A stretch of 64,000 nt of DNA from Streptomyces gardneri (GTDB lineage Bacteria; Actinomycetota; Actinomycetes; Streptomycetales; Streptomycetaceae), in contig NZ_BJMN01000041.1 of the NCBI RefSeq assembly GCF_006539185.1, forward strand, positions 1 to 64,000. The letters are read 5' to 3'. Below are positions 51,760 to 61,400 of this stretch, piece by piece. Numbering within the stretch: the stretch's first letter is position 1; the number at the start of each line of letters is the position of its first letter. A program made the position numbers and the translations under genes. Under the pieces are notes generated by a model. The model ran no database searches and had not been told where the DNA came from. It was given only the letters and a program-made list of their open reading frames with translations.

Positions 51760-51767
51760 GGTGTGGT

Positions 51768-52691
51768 TCAGCCCTTCACTCCGGTCAGTGTGACTCCCTC
51801 GACGAACGCCTTCTGGGCGAAGAAGAAGACGAGGATCACAGGGGCCATGACCAGGACGGTCGCGGCCATGGTCAGATTCCAGTCGGTGTGGTGCGCGCCC
51901 TTGAAGGACTCCAGGCCGTAACTCAGCGTCCAGGCCCCCGGGTTCTCGGAGGCGTAGATCTGCGGCCCGAAGTAGTCGTTCCAGCAGTAGAAGAACTGGA
52001 ACAGCGCGACGGCGGCGATGCCGGGCTTGGCCATCGGCAGCACGATCCGTATCAGGGTGCGGAACTCGCCGCACCCGTCGATCCTCGCGGACTCGATGTA
52101 CTCGTTCGGGATCGTCAGCAGGAACTGGCGCAGCAGGAAGATGGCGAAGGCGTCGCCGAAGGCCATCGGGATGATCAGCGGCCACAGCGTGCCGGAGAGG
52201 TCCATCTGCTTGGCCCAGAACAGGTACATGGGGATGATCACGACCTGCGGCGGCAGCATCATCATCGAGATGACGAGCAGCAGCGACAGGTGCCGGCCGC
52301 GGAAGCGGAACTTGGCGAGCGCGTACGCCACGGGGACCGAGGACACCACGACGAGGACGGTGCCGAGGCCCGCGTAGAGCAGGGAGTTCCTCCACCAGGT
52401 GAGGAAGCCCTCCGTCTCGAAGACCTTGACGTAGTTTTCCCAGTGCCAGGAGTTCGGCGTCAGGTCCCGGGTGAGCGCCTGCTGGTCGCTCATCAGGGAG
52501 GTCAGGAAGACGAAGACGAACGGCAGGACGAAGAACAGGGCCGCGGCGATGCCGAGCGAGTGCACGGCGATCCAGTGCAGCAGCGCCTTGCGGCGTGCGG
52601 TCTTCTCGGCGGGGCTCGCCTTCGCGGGGCGGCCGGGACGGCCGGAGCTGTCGGAGCTGTCGGGGCGGTCGGAGAGGGTCGCGGTCGTCAT
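51768..52691 (-). CDS. csnG: Sugar ABC permease, MalG type (CsnG)
   Basis: 307 aa from ATG 52691, 3 bp after csnF. Basic, Ser/Pro-rich cytoplasmic N-terminus, six membrane helices (first at ~42-65) and the EAA loop EYIESARIDGCGEFRTLIRIVLP that contacts the ATPase. No ATPase gene lies in the operon, so it presumably relies on the shared ATPase MsiK, as many Streptomyces sugar importers do. Confidence 0.93.
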   Translation of the reverse strand: MTTATLSDRPDSSDSSGRPGRPAKASPAEKTARRKALLHWIAVHSLGIAAALFFVLPFVFVFLTSLMSDQQALTRDLTPNSWHWENYVKVFETEGFLTWWRNSLLYAGLGTVLVVVSSVPVAYALAKFRFRGRHLSLLLVISMMMLPPQVVIIPMYLFWAKQMDLSGTLWPLIIPMAFGDAFAIFLLRQFLLTIPNEYIESARIDGCGEFRTLIRIVLPMAKPGIAAVALFQFFYCWNDYFGPQIYASENPGAWTLSYGLESFKGAHHTDWNLTMAATVLVMAPVILVFFFAQKAFVEGVTLTGVKG

Positions 52692-52694
52692 GGT

Positions 52695-53690
52695 TCAGTC
52701 ACCCGAGCCGATCAGGCCGCCGCGCCGGCGCATGAGGAGCGCGGTGAAGGCCATGGAGAGGGCGAAGAGTACGAGTGCCACCACGCACGCCGCGCCATAG
52801 TTGAACTGGCTGAAGCCGAGGCTGTAGACGAGCTGCGGGAGCGTGAGCGTGGAGTCGTCCGGGTAGCCGGGCTGGAAGGTCGCGCCGGAGCCGCCCATCA
52901 CCCCCGAGGCGACCTTGGAGGCCACGATCGGCTGGGTGTAGTACTGCATCGCGCCGATGATCCCGGTGACGACCGCGAAGAGCACGATCGGCGAGATGTT
53001 CGGCAGGGTGATGTACCGGAACCGCTGCCACGGCGACGCGCCGTCCAGCTCGGCCGCCTCGTACTGCTCCTTCGGCACGTCGAGCAGCGCGGCCATGAAG
53101 ATGACCATGAGGTCGCCGACGCCCCACACGGCGAGGACGGTCAGGGCCGGCTTGGCCCAGTCGGCGTCGTTGAACCAGGAGGGGGCGGGGACGCCGACCG
53201 CCTCCAGGAGCGAGTTGACCGGCCCGGTCCCGGGGTTGAGCAGGAAGACGAAGGCCAGGGTCGCGGCCACCGGCGGGGCCAGGTACGGCAGGTAGAAGAG
53301 GGTGCGGAAGACGCCCGCGCCCGTCTTGATCTTGGTGATGAGCAGGCCGATGCCGAGGCCGAAGAGCACCCGGCAGGAGACCATCACGACGGCCAGCCAG
53401 AGGGTGTTCTGCATCGCCGGCCAGAACTTCGGCATGTCGGAGAAGACGTACGTCCAGTTCTCCAAACCCCGCCAGGTCGGCGGGTTGAGGCCGTCGTACC
53501 GCATGAACGAGAAGTACAGCGTGGAGAGGAGCGGATAGGCGAAGAAGAAGCCGAATCCGATCAGCCAGGGCGACATGAACAGGGCGGTGCGCAGCGCGTT
53601 GCGCCGGCGCTTCGCCCGCAGGGTGTTCTGTCCCCCCGGGGCGGCGGCCGGGGCCGCCGCCTCCTTCGCGGGCAGGGTGTCCGTGCTCAT
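52695..53690 (-). CDS. csnF: Sugar ABC permease, MalF type (CsnF)
   Basis: 331 aa from ATG 53690. Six to seven membrane helices (first ALFMSPWLIGFGFFFAYPLL), a periplasmic loop between helices 1 and 2 as in MalF-like permeases, and an EAA loop EQYEAAELDGASPWQRFRYI. It pairs with CsnG to import glucosamine oligosaccharides delivered by the lipoprotein upstream (19 bp gap). Confidence 0.93.
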   Translation of the reverse strand: MSTDTLPAKEAAAPAAAPGGQNTLRAKRRRNALRTALFMSPWLIGFGFFFAYPLLSTLYFSFMRYDGLNPPTWRGLENWTYVFSDMPKFWPAMQNTLWLAVVMVSCRVLFGLGIGLLITKIKTGAGVFRTLFYLPYLAPPVAATLAFVFLLNPGTGPVNSLLEAVGVPAPSWFNDADWAKPALTVLAVWGVGDLMVIFMAALLDVPKEQYEAAELDGASPWQRFRYITLPNISPIVLFAVVTGIIGAMQYYTQPIVASKVASGVMGGSGATFQPGYPDDSTLTLPQLVYSLGFSQFNYGAACVVALVLFALSMAFTALLMRRRGGLIGSGD

Positions 53691-53709
53691 GGGCGTGTCG
53701 TCCCGGCCG

Positions 53710-55053
53710 TCACTTCGCCGCGGCGATGTCGCGGTCGATCTGGGCCGCGGTGTCGGCGAGGCCCTTCTTCAGGTCGGTGACCTGGCCCTTCTCGTACTTG
53801 TGGGCGAGGTCGGAGAGGGTCTCCTGGTAGCTGGGGCCGTTCACCGCGCCGGTCATGGTGGAGGACTCGGGGTGCTGGGCGATGTCCAGGAAGACCTTGA
53901 AGCGGTCGTCGAGCTTCAGGTTCGGGGACTTCAGGGCCTCCAGGGTGGAGGGGACGTTGCCGATGTCGTTGGCGAAGCCCACCACGGCGTCGGTGTCCGT
54001 GGTCATGAACTTGACCAGCTCCCAGGCGGCGTTCTGCTTCTTGCTCTGCGGCGCGATGCCCATGATCGTGCCGGAGAGGTAGCCCTTGCCGTACTCGGCG
54101 AGCTCGTCGTCGGCGACGGGCATCGGCGCGACGCCGACCTCGAAGTCCACCTTGGCGTTCTTGGCGAAGTTGAGCCGCCACTCGCCGTCCAGCTGCATGG
54201 CGACCTGGCCGGTGTGGAAGGGGTGCTTGGCGCCCCACTCGTCACCGAAGGTGGTGCGGTACTTGTCGAGCTTCCGGAAGCCGCCCAGGGTGTCCACCAG
54301 CGACTTCTGGTACGTCATCATCTCGGCGAACGCCGGGTCCTTGGCGATGTTCGACTTGCCGTCCTTGTCGAAGTAGGTGTGGTCCCACTGCGACATGTAG
54401 TGCTCGACGACGGTCTCGTAGCCGAGGTAGTTCGGCATGAAGCCGAGCTGCTCGTAGGAGTCGCCCTTCGGCTTGGTGAGCTTCTTGGCGACCTCGGTGA
54501 ACTGGGACCAGGTCTTCGGCGGGGCCTCGGGGTCGAGGCCGGCCTTCTTGAACGCGTCCTTGTTGTAGTAGAGGCCGTATGCGTCGGAGAGCAGCGGCAG
54601 GGAGCAGCGCTTTCCCTCGAACTGGGTGTACTCCTGGAGGACCTTCGGGAAGGTCTTGTCGAGGTCGATCTTGTCCTTCTCGATGAAGGGCTTGAGGTCC
54701 GTGAGCGCGCCCGAGGCGCAGAACTTGCCGACGTTGGAGGTCGTGAAGGAGGAGACGACGTCCGGCCCGTTCGAACCGCCCGCGCGCAGCGCCTGGCCCA
54801 GCTTGTCGTCGTTGATGCCGCCGACGACCTTCACCTTGATGTTCGGGTGGGCCTTCTCGAAGCGGGCGATGTTGTCCTCGATCGCCTTGACCTCGGAGGG
54901 CGCCGCCCAGCCGTGCCAGAAGGTGATCGTGGTCTTGGCGTTCGGGTCGTCGGACGCCTTGTTCTCCGTGGAGCCGGTACAGGCGGAGGCGAAGAGGGCG
55001 ATCGAGGCGGTGGCGGCGAGCGCGGCGGCCGCTCTACGAGGACGTACGGGCAT
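53710..55053 (-). CDS. csnE: Sugar-binding lipoprotein (CsnE)
   Basis: 447 aa from ATG 55053. Lipoprotein signal with ASAC and Cys25 as probable lipidation site. Family 1 extracellular solute-binding protein: TITFWHGWAAPSEVKAIEDN, FEKAHPNIKVKVV, DVVSSFTTSNVGKF, LPLLSDAYGLYYNKDAFKKAGL, KTWSQFTEVAKKL and AMQLDGEWRLNF. Binds the transported oligosaccharide outside the membrane. 63 bp downstream of csnR. Confidence 0.95.
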   Translation of the reverse strand: MPVRPRRAAAALAATASIALFASACTGSTENKASDDPNAKTTITFWHGWAAPSEVKAIEDNIARFEKAHPNIKVKVVGGINDDKLGQALRAGGSNGPDVVSSFTTSNVGKFCASGALTDLKPFIEKDKIDLDKTFPKVLQEYTQFEGKRCSLPLLSDAYGLYYNKDAFKKAGLDPEAPPKTWSQFTEVAKKLTKPKGDSYEQLGFMPNYLGYETVVEHYMSQWDHTYFDKDGKSNIAKDPAFAEMMTYQKSLVDTLGGFRKLDKYRTTFGDEWGAKHPFHTGQVAMQLDGEWRLNFAKNAKVDFEVGVAPMPVADDELAEYGKGYLSGTIMGIAPQSKKQNAAWELVKFMTTDTDAVVGFANDIGNVPSTLEALKSPNLKLDDRFKVFLDIAQHPESSTMTGAVNGPSYQETLSDLAHKYEKGQVTDLKKGLADTAAQIDRDIAAAK

Positions 55054-55116
55054 GACGGTGTCTCCCTGTGGCGGGGGCTTATGACGGAAGGGGCGGGGCG
55101 TGGGGCGGGCGGCGGG

Positions 55117-56331
55117 TCAGCGCGAGGTGTCGAAGACCTCGTCGCGCGTGGTCGCGAGGGCGCTTTCGAGGGCGCCGCGCAGCACCGGACGCCGGGGTAC
55201 GGCGGCGAGGACGAGCCGCGGGCGGGAGGCCGCGAGCTCGGCGAGCTCGGACTGGACGCGGGCGCGGAGGGGTTCGCCGCCGGCGACGAGGACGTCACCG
55301 GAGAGCACGATCAGCTCGGGGTCGAGGACGGCGACGATCGAGGCGAGGCCGGTGGCGACGCGCTCGGCGTAGCGGTCGAGCAGCTCCGCGTACAGGGGGT
55401 CGTCCTCGTGGGTCTCGGCGGCCCGGGACAGCAGGCCGCTCGCGACCGGTACGTACGGCTGCTCGGGGGTCTCGATCCCGATGGCGCGGGCGATCCGGGG
55501 CACGGCCTGGACGCCCGCGAGCTCCTGGTAGCCGCCGGAGTTGGCCTTGGTGACCTGCCGGACCAGCGGGGTGCCGGGGACGGGCAGGAAGCCGACCTCG
55601 CCGGCGCCGCCGGTGAAGCCGCGGTGCAGGCGGCCGCCGAGGACGAGGGCGGCTCCCATGCCCTCCTCGTTCCACAGCAGGGCGAAGTCGGCGTGGCCGC
55701 GGGCGGCGCCCACGCGCTGCTCGGCGATGGCGACGAGGTTGACGTCGTTCTCGTACTCGAAGGGCATGGGCAGGACGGCGGCCAGCTCCTCCAGGAGGGT
55801 GGGGGAGTGCCAGCCGGGCAGGTGCGAGGCGTACCGCAGCCGTCCGGTCGCCGGGTCGAAGGCGCCGGGCGTGCCGATGACCAGGCGCCGCACCTCGTCG
55901 AGGGCGATCCCGGCCGCCTTGACGGCCCCGTCGAGGGCGTCGGTGACCTGGCGGACGACGCCGGTGGCGCTGCGGCCGGGGGTGCGGAGCTCGTACTCGC
56001 CGACGATCTCGCCGGTGACGTCGGCGACGGCGGCGTGGATGCGGTCGCCGTTGACGTCGAGCCCGGCGGCGTACGCGGCTCGCGCGTTCACCGCGTACAG
56101 CTGGGCGTTGGGTCCGGGTCGGCCTTCGGTGGTGCCGGTGGCGACGACGAGACCGGCGGCCTCGAGGCGGGCGAGCAGCTGGGAGGCGGTCGGCTTGGAC
56201 AGGCCGGTGAGTTTGCCGATCCGGGTCCGTGAGAGCGGTCCGTGTTCGAGGAGCAGGTCCAGGGCGGCGCGGTCGTTCATGGCCCGCAGTACGCGCGGTG
56301 TGCCGGGCGTTCCCGGGGTCGTACCGGTCAT
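55117..56331 (-). CDS. csnR: ROK-family repressor (CsnR)
   Basis: 404 aa from ATG 56331. N-terminal winged helix (~15-75: AALDLLLEHGPLSRTRIGKLTGLSKPTASQLLARLEAAGLV) joined to a ROK sugar-kinase-like domain (GLDVNGDRIHAAVADVTGEIVGEYE; VIGTPGAFDPATGRLRYASHLPGW; NDVNLVAIAEQRVG; GFTGGAGEVGF). The Cys-rich zinc motif (CxCGxxGCxE) of enzymatic ROK members is absent, as expected for a sensor. CsnR of S. lividans/S. coelicolor represses chitosanase and this operon, relieved by glucosamine oligomers; that function is transferred. A palindrome sits just upstream. Confidence 0.93.
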   Translation of the reverse strand: MTGTTPGTPGTPRVLRAMNDRAALDLLLEHGPLSRTRIGKLTGLSKPTASQLLARLEAAGLVVATGTTEGRPGPNAQLYAVNARAAYAAGLDVNGDRIHAAVADVTGEIVGEYELRTPGRSATGVVRQVTDALDGAVKAAGIALDEVRRLVIGTPGAFDPATGRLRYASHLPGWHSPTLLEELAAVLPMPFEYENDVNLVAIAEQRVGAARGHADFALLWNEEGMGAALVLGGRLHRGFTGGAGEVGFLPVPGTPLVRQVTKANSGGYQELAGVQAVPRIARAIGIETPEQPYVPVASGLLSRAAETHEDDPLYAELLDRYAERVATGLASIVAVLDPELIVLSGDVLVAGGEPLRARVQSELAELAASRPRLVLAAVPRRPVLRGALESALATTRDEVFDTSR

Positions 56332-56359
56332 GACGGTCGCACCTGCCTTCGCACACTGT

Positions 56360-56374
56360 TAGGAAAGTTTCCTA
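56360..56374 (-). promoter_or_regulatory. CsnR-type operator before csnR
   Basis: TAGGAAAGTTTCCTA is a perfect palindrome (7 bp either side of a central base), 29 bp upstream of the csnR start. It fits the GGAAA-rich palindromes described for ROK repressors controlling chitosanase genes, so autoregulation of the whole operon is likely. Confidence 0.82.
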
Positions 56375-56427
56375 TTCTGTGGGAGGAAAATAAGGCGACC
56401 GTCACCGGGGCGTCAATACCCGGGAAC

Positions 56428-56477
56428 GCAGGACGCCCCCGAAGGCAACCGAAGCGTTACCCGCGGGGGCGTCCTGC
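56428..56477 (-). terminator. Long-stem terminator after the MscS gene
   Basis: GCAGGACGCCCCCG (56428-56441) is perfectly complementary to CGGGGGCGTCCTGC (56464-56477), a 14-bp stem with a 22-nt loop. It starts 28 bp after the MscS stop and shields the csn promoter from read-through. Confidence 0.85.
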
Positions 56478-56504
56478 CCTACTGCTGTTGGTGAGGTCCG
56501 TCCT

Positions 56505-57566
56505 CTACTTGGTGAGGTCCGTCTTCGGCAGCGGGGTCGCCGCCGCCGACTGCGGCGAGGTCGCCGAGGCGAAGGCCGACGGGGCCGCCATGCCCGCCGT
56601 CGGGTCGGCCGCGGACTCCTCGGCCTGGGCCGGGACCCCGCCCACGATCCGGATGCCGGCCGCGTCCAGGCCCTGCTTGATGCGCCAGCGCAGCTCGCGC
56701 TCCACACCCAGCGCCTTGCCCGGCATCGTCTTCGCCGAGACCCGGACGGTCATCGAGTCGAGCAGCACCTCGCTCAGACCGAGCACCTCGACCGGCCCCC
56801 ACAGGCGCTCGTTCCACGGCTCCTCCTTGGCCATGGACTCCGCCGCCTCGGTGATCACCGACCGCACCCGCTCCAGGTCCTCCGTCGGCCGGACGGTCAC
56901 GTCCACGCCCGCCGTCGCCCAGCCCTGGCTGAGGTTGCCTATCCGCTTGATCTCGCCGTTGCGCACGTACCAGATCTCGCCGTCCACACCGCGCAGCTTG
57001 GTCACCCGCAGGCCCACCTCGACGACCTCGCCGGAGGCCACGCCCGCGTCGACCGAGTCGCCGACCCCGTACTGGTCCTCCAGGATCATGAAGACGCCGG
57101 ACAGGAAGTCCGTCACCAGGTTCCGCGCGCCGAAGCCGATCGCCACACCGGCCACACCGGCCGAGGCGAGCAGCGGCGCCAGGTCGATCTTGAAGGCGCC
57201 GAGGATCATCAGCCCCGCCGTGCCCAGGATCAGGAACGACGCGACCGAGCGCAGCACCGAGCCGATCGCCTCCGAGCGCTGCCTGCGGCGCTCGGTGTTG
57301 ACGAGGAGGCCGCCGAGGGCCGTCCCCTCCACCGCCTGCGCCGAACGGTTCATCCGCTCGATCAGTTTCGTCAGGGCGCGGCGGACGGCCATCCGCAGCA
57401 GGAGCGCGACGACCAGGATCAGCAGGATGCGCAGTCCGGTGTTCAGCCAGGTGGACCAGTTCTCCTCCACCCAGCTCGCCGCGTTCGTGGCCTTCTCCGC
57501 CGCCTCGTCCAGGGTCACCGGAATGGGTTCGGGTTCGGTGGCAGCCGCTAGGGCGGACCAGGACAC
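56505..57566 (-). CDS. MscS-family mechanosensitive channel
   Basis: 353 aa from ATG 57566. Three membrane helices: ~42-62 (TGLRILLILVVALLLRMAV), ~105-130 (SVASFLILGTAGLMILGAF) and the pore-lining helix ~133-160 with the Gly/Ala pattern LLASAGVAGVAIGFGARNLVTDFLSGVFMI. The beta domain follows (GVGDSVDAGVASGEVVEVGLRVTKLR, WYVRNGEIKRIGNLS) and an alpha/beta C-domain. The last ~40 residues are Ala/Pro-rich. Releases osmolytes under hypo-osmotic shock. Monocistronic. Confidence 0.95.
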   Translation of the reverse strand: MSWSALAAATEPEPIPVTLDEAAEKATNAASWVEENWSTWLNTGLRILLILVVALLLRMAVRRALTKLIERMNRSAQAVEGTALGGLLVNTERRRQRSEAIGSVLRSVASFLILGTAGLMILGAFKIDLAPLLASAGVAGVAIGFGARNLVTDFLSGVFMILEDQYGVGDSVDAGVASGEVVEVGLRVTKLRGVDGEIWYVRNGEIKRIGNLSQGWATAGVDVTVRPTEDLERVRSVITEAAESMAKEEPWNERLWGPVEVLGLSEVLLDSMTVRVSAKTMPGKALGVERELRWRIKQGLDAAGIRIVGGVPAQAEESAADPTAGMAAPSAFASATSPQSAAATPLPKTDLTK

Positions 57567-57670
57567 GGGGCAACCTCCAGGCGTCGCGTACGCAGACCAT
57601 CCACACTAACGGGGCATCGGACGTGGTCCTGTTGCCGTGTTCGAGGGAGAGACGGACTTCACCTGGGCAA

Positions 57671-57688
57671 GTAAGAGGCAGGTAAGAG
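57671..57688. repeat. Heptamer direct repeat before the HNH gene
   Basis: GTAAGAG at 57671-57677 and 57682-57688, on an 11-bp period within CAAGTAAGAGG/CAGGTAAGAGT. It lies in the 267-bp gap between the divergent MscS and HNH genes, 146-163 bp from the HNH start. Confidence 0.4.
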
Positions 57689-57833
57689 TAGGAGACGCCG
57701 ATGTGGTCGAGAACACTCCGGGCCCGTCACACCGATCCCGGTACGTGGTGGCGCTCCGACCAGGCCTGAGGAGAGACTGAGAGCAGTTCGTCCCGGCGCG
57801 AGCCACGCGCCGCCGGCGCCATTGGAGGCATCC

Positions 57834-58397
57834 GTGCCGCATGTCCTGGTCCTCAACGCGTCGTACGAGCCCCTCGGCGTCGTACCGCTCCGCCGCGCAC
57901 TCGTCCTCGTGCTGGAGAACAAGGCTCTCTGCCTCGAGGAGTCCGGCGCCTTCCTGCACAGCGAGACCCAAGTCCTCCCCGCACCGAGCGTGGTGCGACT
58001 GAAGCGCTTCGTGCGGGTCCCCTACCGGGGGCCCGTTCCCTTGACCCGCAGAGCCCTCTTCGCCCGCGACGGCGGGCGCTGCATGTACTGCGGGGGCGTC
58101 GCCACCAGCGTCGACCACGTCATCCCGCGCAGCAGGGGCGGCACGCACGCCTGGGAGAACGTCGTGGCGGCCTGCCGCCGCTGCAACCACGTCAAGGCCG
58201 ACCGGCACCTACGCGAGATCGGCTGGCGGCTGCGCCACCAACCGGCCCCGCCGAGCGGCCTGGCCTGGCGGATCATCGGGACCGGACACCGGGACCCCCG
58301 CTGGCTGCCCTACCTCCAGCCGTACGGTGCCGAGGACGTGATGGCCCGGATCGACTCCGTCGCGGACGCCCCTGTGGGGGCGCTGACGACGGGTTGA
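57834..58397 (+). CDS. HNH endonuclease-family protein
   Basis: 187 aa from GTG 57834, decided by GGAGG 5 nt upstream. N-terminal ~75 residues (HVLVLNASYEPLGVVPLRRAL, LPAPSVVRLKRFVRVPYR) are typical of actinobacterial HNH proteins with a conserved NASYEPL start. The HNH motif follows: RDGGRCMYCGG, TSVDHVIPRSRGG (catalytic His), NVVAACRRCNHVKADR, with four cysteines for a structural zinc. Probably a chromosomal housekeeping nuclease, since a methylase or phage genes are absent. Biological role unproven. Confidence 0.92.
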   Translation: MPHVLVLNASYEPLGVVPLRRALVLVLENKALCLEESGAFLHSETQVLPAPSVVRLKRFVRVPYRGPVPLTRRALFARDGGRCMYCGGVATSVDHVIPRSRGGTHAWENVVAACRRCNHVKADRHLREIGWRLRHQPAPPSGLAWRIIGTGHRDPRWLPYLQPYGAEDVMARIDSVADAPVGALTTG

Positions 58398-58447
58398 GCC
58401 GGGCCTTTCGCGTACCCGGGCCTTCGCGTACGGGGACGGGGCACCCG

Positions 58448-61400
58448 TCAGGGGGTGTCCCGCTCCTCCGGCGCGCCCTCGGAGGCGCCTTCGGGGCCGC
58501 CCTCGGCCCGTTCGGGCGTCGTCGGCTCCTCCGTCGGCTTCTCCGCGGGCTTCTCGACCGGCTTCTCGGCCGGCTTCTTCGGCGGGTCCTGCGGGGCCAC
58601 CGCGTACGTCTCCACCGACCAGAGGGAGTAGCCGTAGGGAGTCGCGCGGGTCTCGCCCTGCACCCGCAGGAAGCGGGTGTCCGCCGCGTCCATCCGGACC
58701 GACTCCCGGCCGCCCCGCCCGTCGGAGACGGTCGCCGCCGTGCGCCAGACGCGGCCGTCGGCCGAGACCTGGACGCGGTAGCGGGAGGCGTAGGCGTCCT
58801 GCCAGTGCAGCACCACCTGGCCTATCCGCGCGGGCTCGGCCAGCTCCAGCTGCCACCAGGCGCCGTCCTCCGCCGGGGACGACCAGCGGGTCTTCGCGTC
58901 GCCGTCCACCGCCGAGGCGGCGGGGAAGTCCGGGGTCTCGTCGCCCGACGAGGAGGCCGAGGCCGCCCGCGCCAGGTCGGGACCCGCCGTGCGCGGGAAG
59001 GCCCGCACGGTCAGGACCCGCTCCTCGCCCGCGAAGGACACCGGCACCCGGTACGAACCGGCCGGCACGTCCGCGCCCACCGACACCTCCAGGGGGACGG
59101 TCGTCCGCGCGCCCCGCTCCACCACGGCCTGCTTCGGGAGCCGGACCGCGATCCCCTTCGGGGCCTTCGCCGTCATCGGCCCGCGCACCTCGCCCGCGCG
59201 CAGCCCCGTCAGCTCCACGTCCACCCGCTGCGCGGGGCCGCCGATCTCCGCGTCCGTCTCCGTGCGGGCCAGTTCGAGCCCGGCACGCGGCCCGTCCGCG
59301 AACCACGGCACCAGCGAGCGCACCTCGGGCGCCGGTCCTCCGCCGCTCCAGACGACCCGCAGCGCGTCCGCGCGCAGGCCCTTCAGGTCGGCCTGGGTCC
59401 AGCCGGAGGCGGACAGCGGGCCGAGCTCCCGCCAGCCCTCCCCGGGGACGTACGCCTCCACGCGCGCGTCCGTGGCGGGAGCGCCGCCCGTACCCGAACC
59501 CCCGTCCGTGCGGGCGGTCATCACCGTCAGGGCCTCCACGGGCCGCGCCCGGTCGAGCCGCACGGTGTACGAGTCGGGGGCGCGGTCGGTCCGGCTGGCC
59601 GGGGTGCGGTCGGCGCCGGTCCAGGCCGCCGACTCGGTCACCGCGCGCGTGAGGAACGGGTCGAGGACCCCCGCGCCGACCGTCGCCCGGCTCGCCTTGA
59701 GGGCTTCCCGCAGCGGTTCGAGGCGCAGCTGCGCCTGCCAGGCCGCCGCGCCGTCGCCGCGCGCCTGGGCGAGCAGCATGTCGACCGCCGTCTCGCCCGC
59801 CTGGCCGTACCGCGAGAGCTGTTCGAGCCAGGGTCCCGTCTCGTCGTCCAGGGTGCCGTCGGCGGTCGCCGCGAGCCGCTCGGGGGCCCGGCGCATCACG
59901 GTGAACGCGGCCCGCAGCTCGCGCGCCGCCTTCTCCTCGGCCGCCGTGCGGGCCCCGGCCGCCGTGCCGCCGGGGCTTGTGCGCGCGTCCCAGAAGGCGG
60001 CCATGAGCGGCTTCAGGTAGGCCGATTCGCCCTTCGGGTCCAGGATCGACGAGGCGTCGTTCCCGGCGAGCGCCCGCAGGGCCTCGCGGGCGGCCGGGTC
60101 CGGGCCCGCGAGGTCGTCGACGGCGGCGCGCCAGGACTCCTGCGGCCGGTAGCCCTTCGGGTTCCAGGCGTAGTCGGCGGCGGTGAAGAGCGGGACGCGG
60201 GAGGCGGCGGGCTGCTCCATGGCGTGAGCGAGGAAGGCGGCGGACCCGGCCGCCACGGCCGGGTCCCGGCCCGTGGAGGGGCCGAGGAACAGCCGGTCCT
60301 GCGCGTAGTCGTTGACCGGGTAGTTGTCCATGGTGACCAGCGGATGGCCCAGCGCCTCGCGGGCCCCGGCCAGTTCGCCGCCGGTGATCGTGCGCGGGAC
60401 GACGCCGACGCCGGTCCACGCGACCCGTACGTCCGCGTCGAGCGCCCCGGCGAGCTCCGTGCGGTAGTCGGTCGCACCGTCCTGGTAGTACTCCGTCGGC
60501 AGCACCGTCAGGGGTTCGCCGTCCGGGTGCCGCTCGGCGAGGTGACGGGCGACGGCGTCGGCCACGCGCGCGTGGGCCGCGGCCGCGCCCTTCGCGTCGC
60601 GCCCGAAGGCGTCGGCGTCCTTCGAGCAGTGCCACTCGCCGTAGCCGGCGTCCGGGAACTGGAGCTGGAAGGAGCGCACCCCGAGCGCCCACATCGCGTC
60701 GATCTTCCGCGTCAGGGCCGCCACGTCGGCGTCGGAGGCCAGGCACATGGACTGGGCGGGCGCCACGGCCCAGCCGAGCGTCACGTGGTTGGCCCGGGCC
60801 CGCGCGGCGAGCGCGCGGAACTCCTCCTGCTGCGCGGCCGGGTAGGGCTCGCGCCACTGCGCCTGGCGGTACGGGTCGTCGCCGGGCGCGTACAGATAGC
60901 GGTTCTGCTTGGTGCGGCCGAGGAAGTCGACCTGGGCGAGGCGCTGCTCCAGGGTCCAGGGGCGGCCGTAGAAGCCCTCGGTGATGCCGCGCTCGGCCGT
61001 GCCCGGCCAGTCGCGCACGGCGACCCCGGGGATCTCCCCGTCGGCGCCGACGAGCTGACGCAGCGTCTGGACGGCGTGGAAGAGGCCGTCCTCGCCGACG
61101 CCGTCCAGGACGACGGTGTCCCGCCCCTGGAAGCGGCCCGTCGCGAGCTGGTAGCCGCCGCGCGGCAGATCGAGCCGCTCGGGCACGCGCAGGGCCTTCA
61201 GCGCCTCCTCGGTGGCCTCGCCGGAGGGCCCCGAGACCCGGAACACCGGCCCGCGGCCGGGTAGTCCGGTGTGGACGTCGCGCACTCCGGCGGCCGTCAG
61301 GACCTCCTGCAGGGCTGCGAGGGCGTACGGATCGGCGTCGGCGTCCGCGAGCAGCGTGACCTCGCCCCCGAGGCGCACGGCGGGTCCGCGGCCGGTCAGC

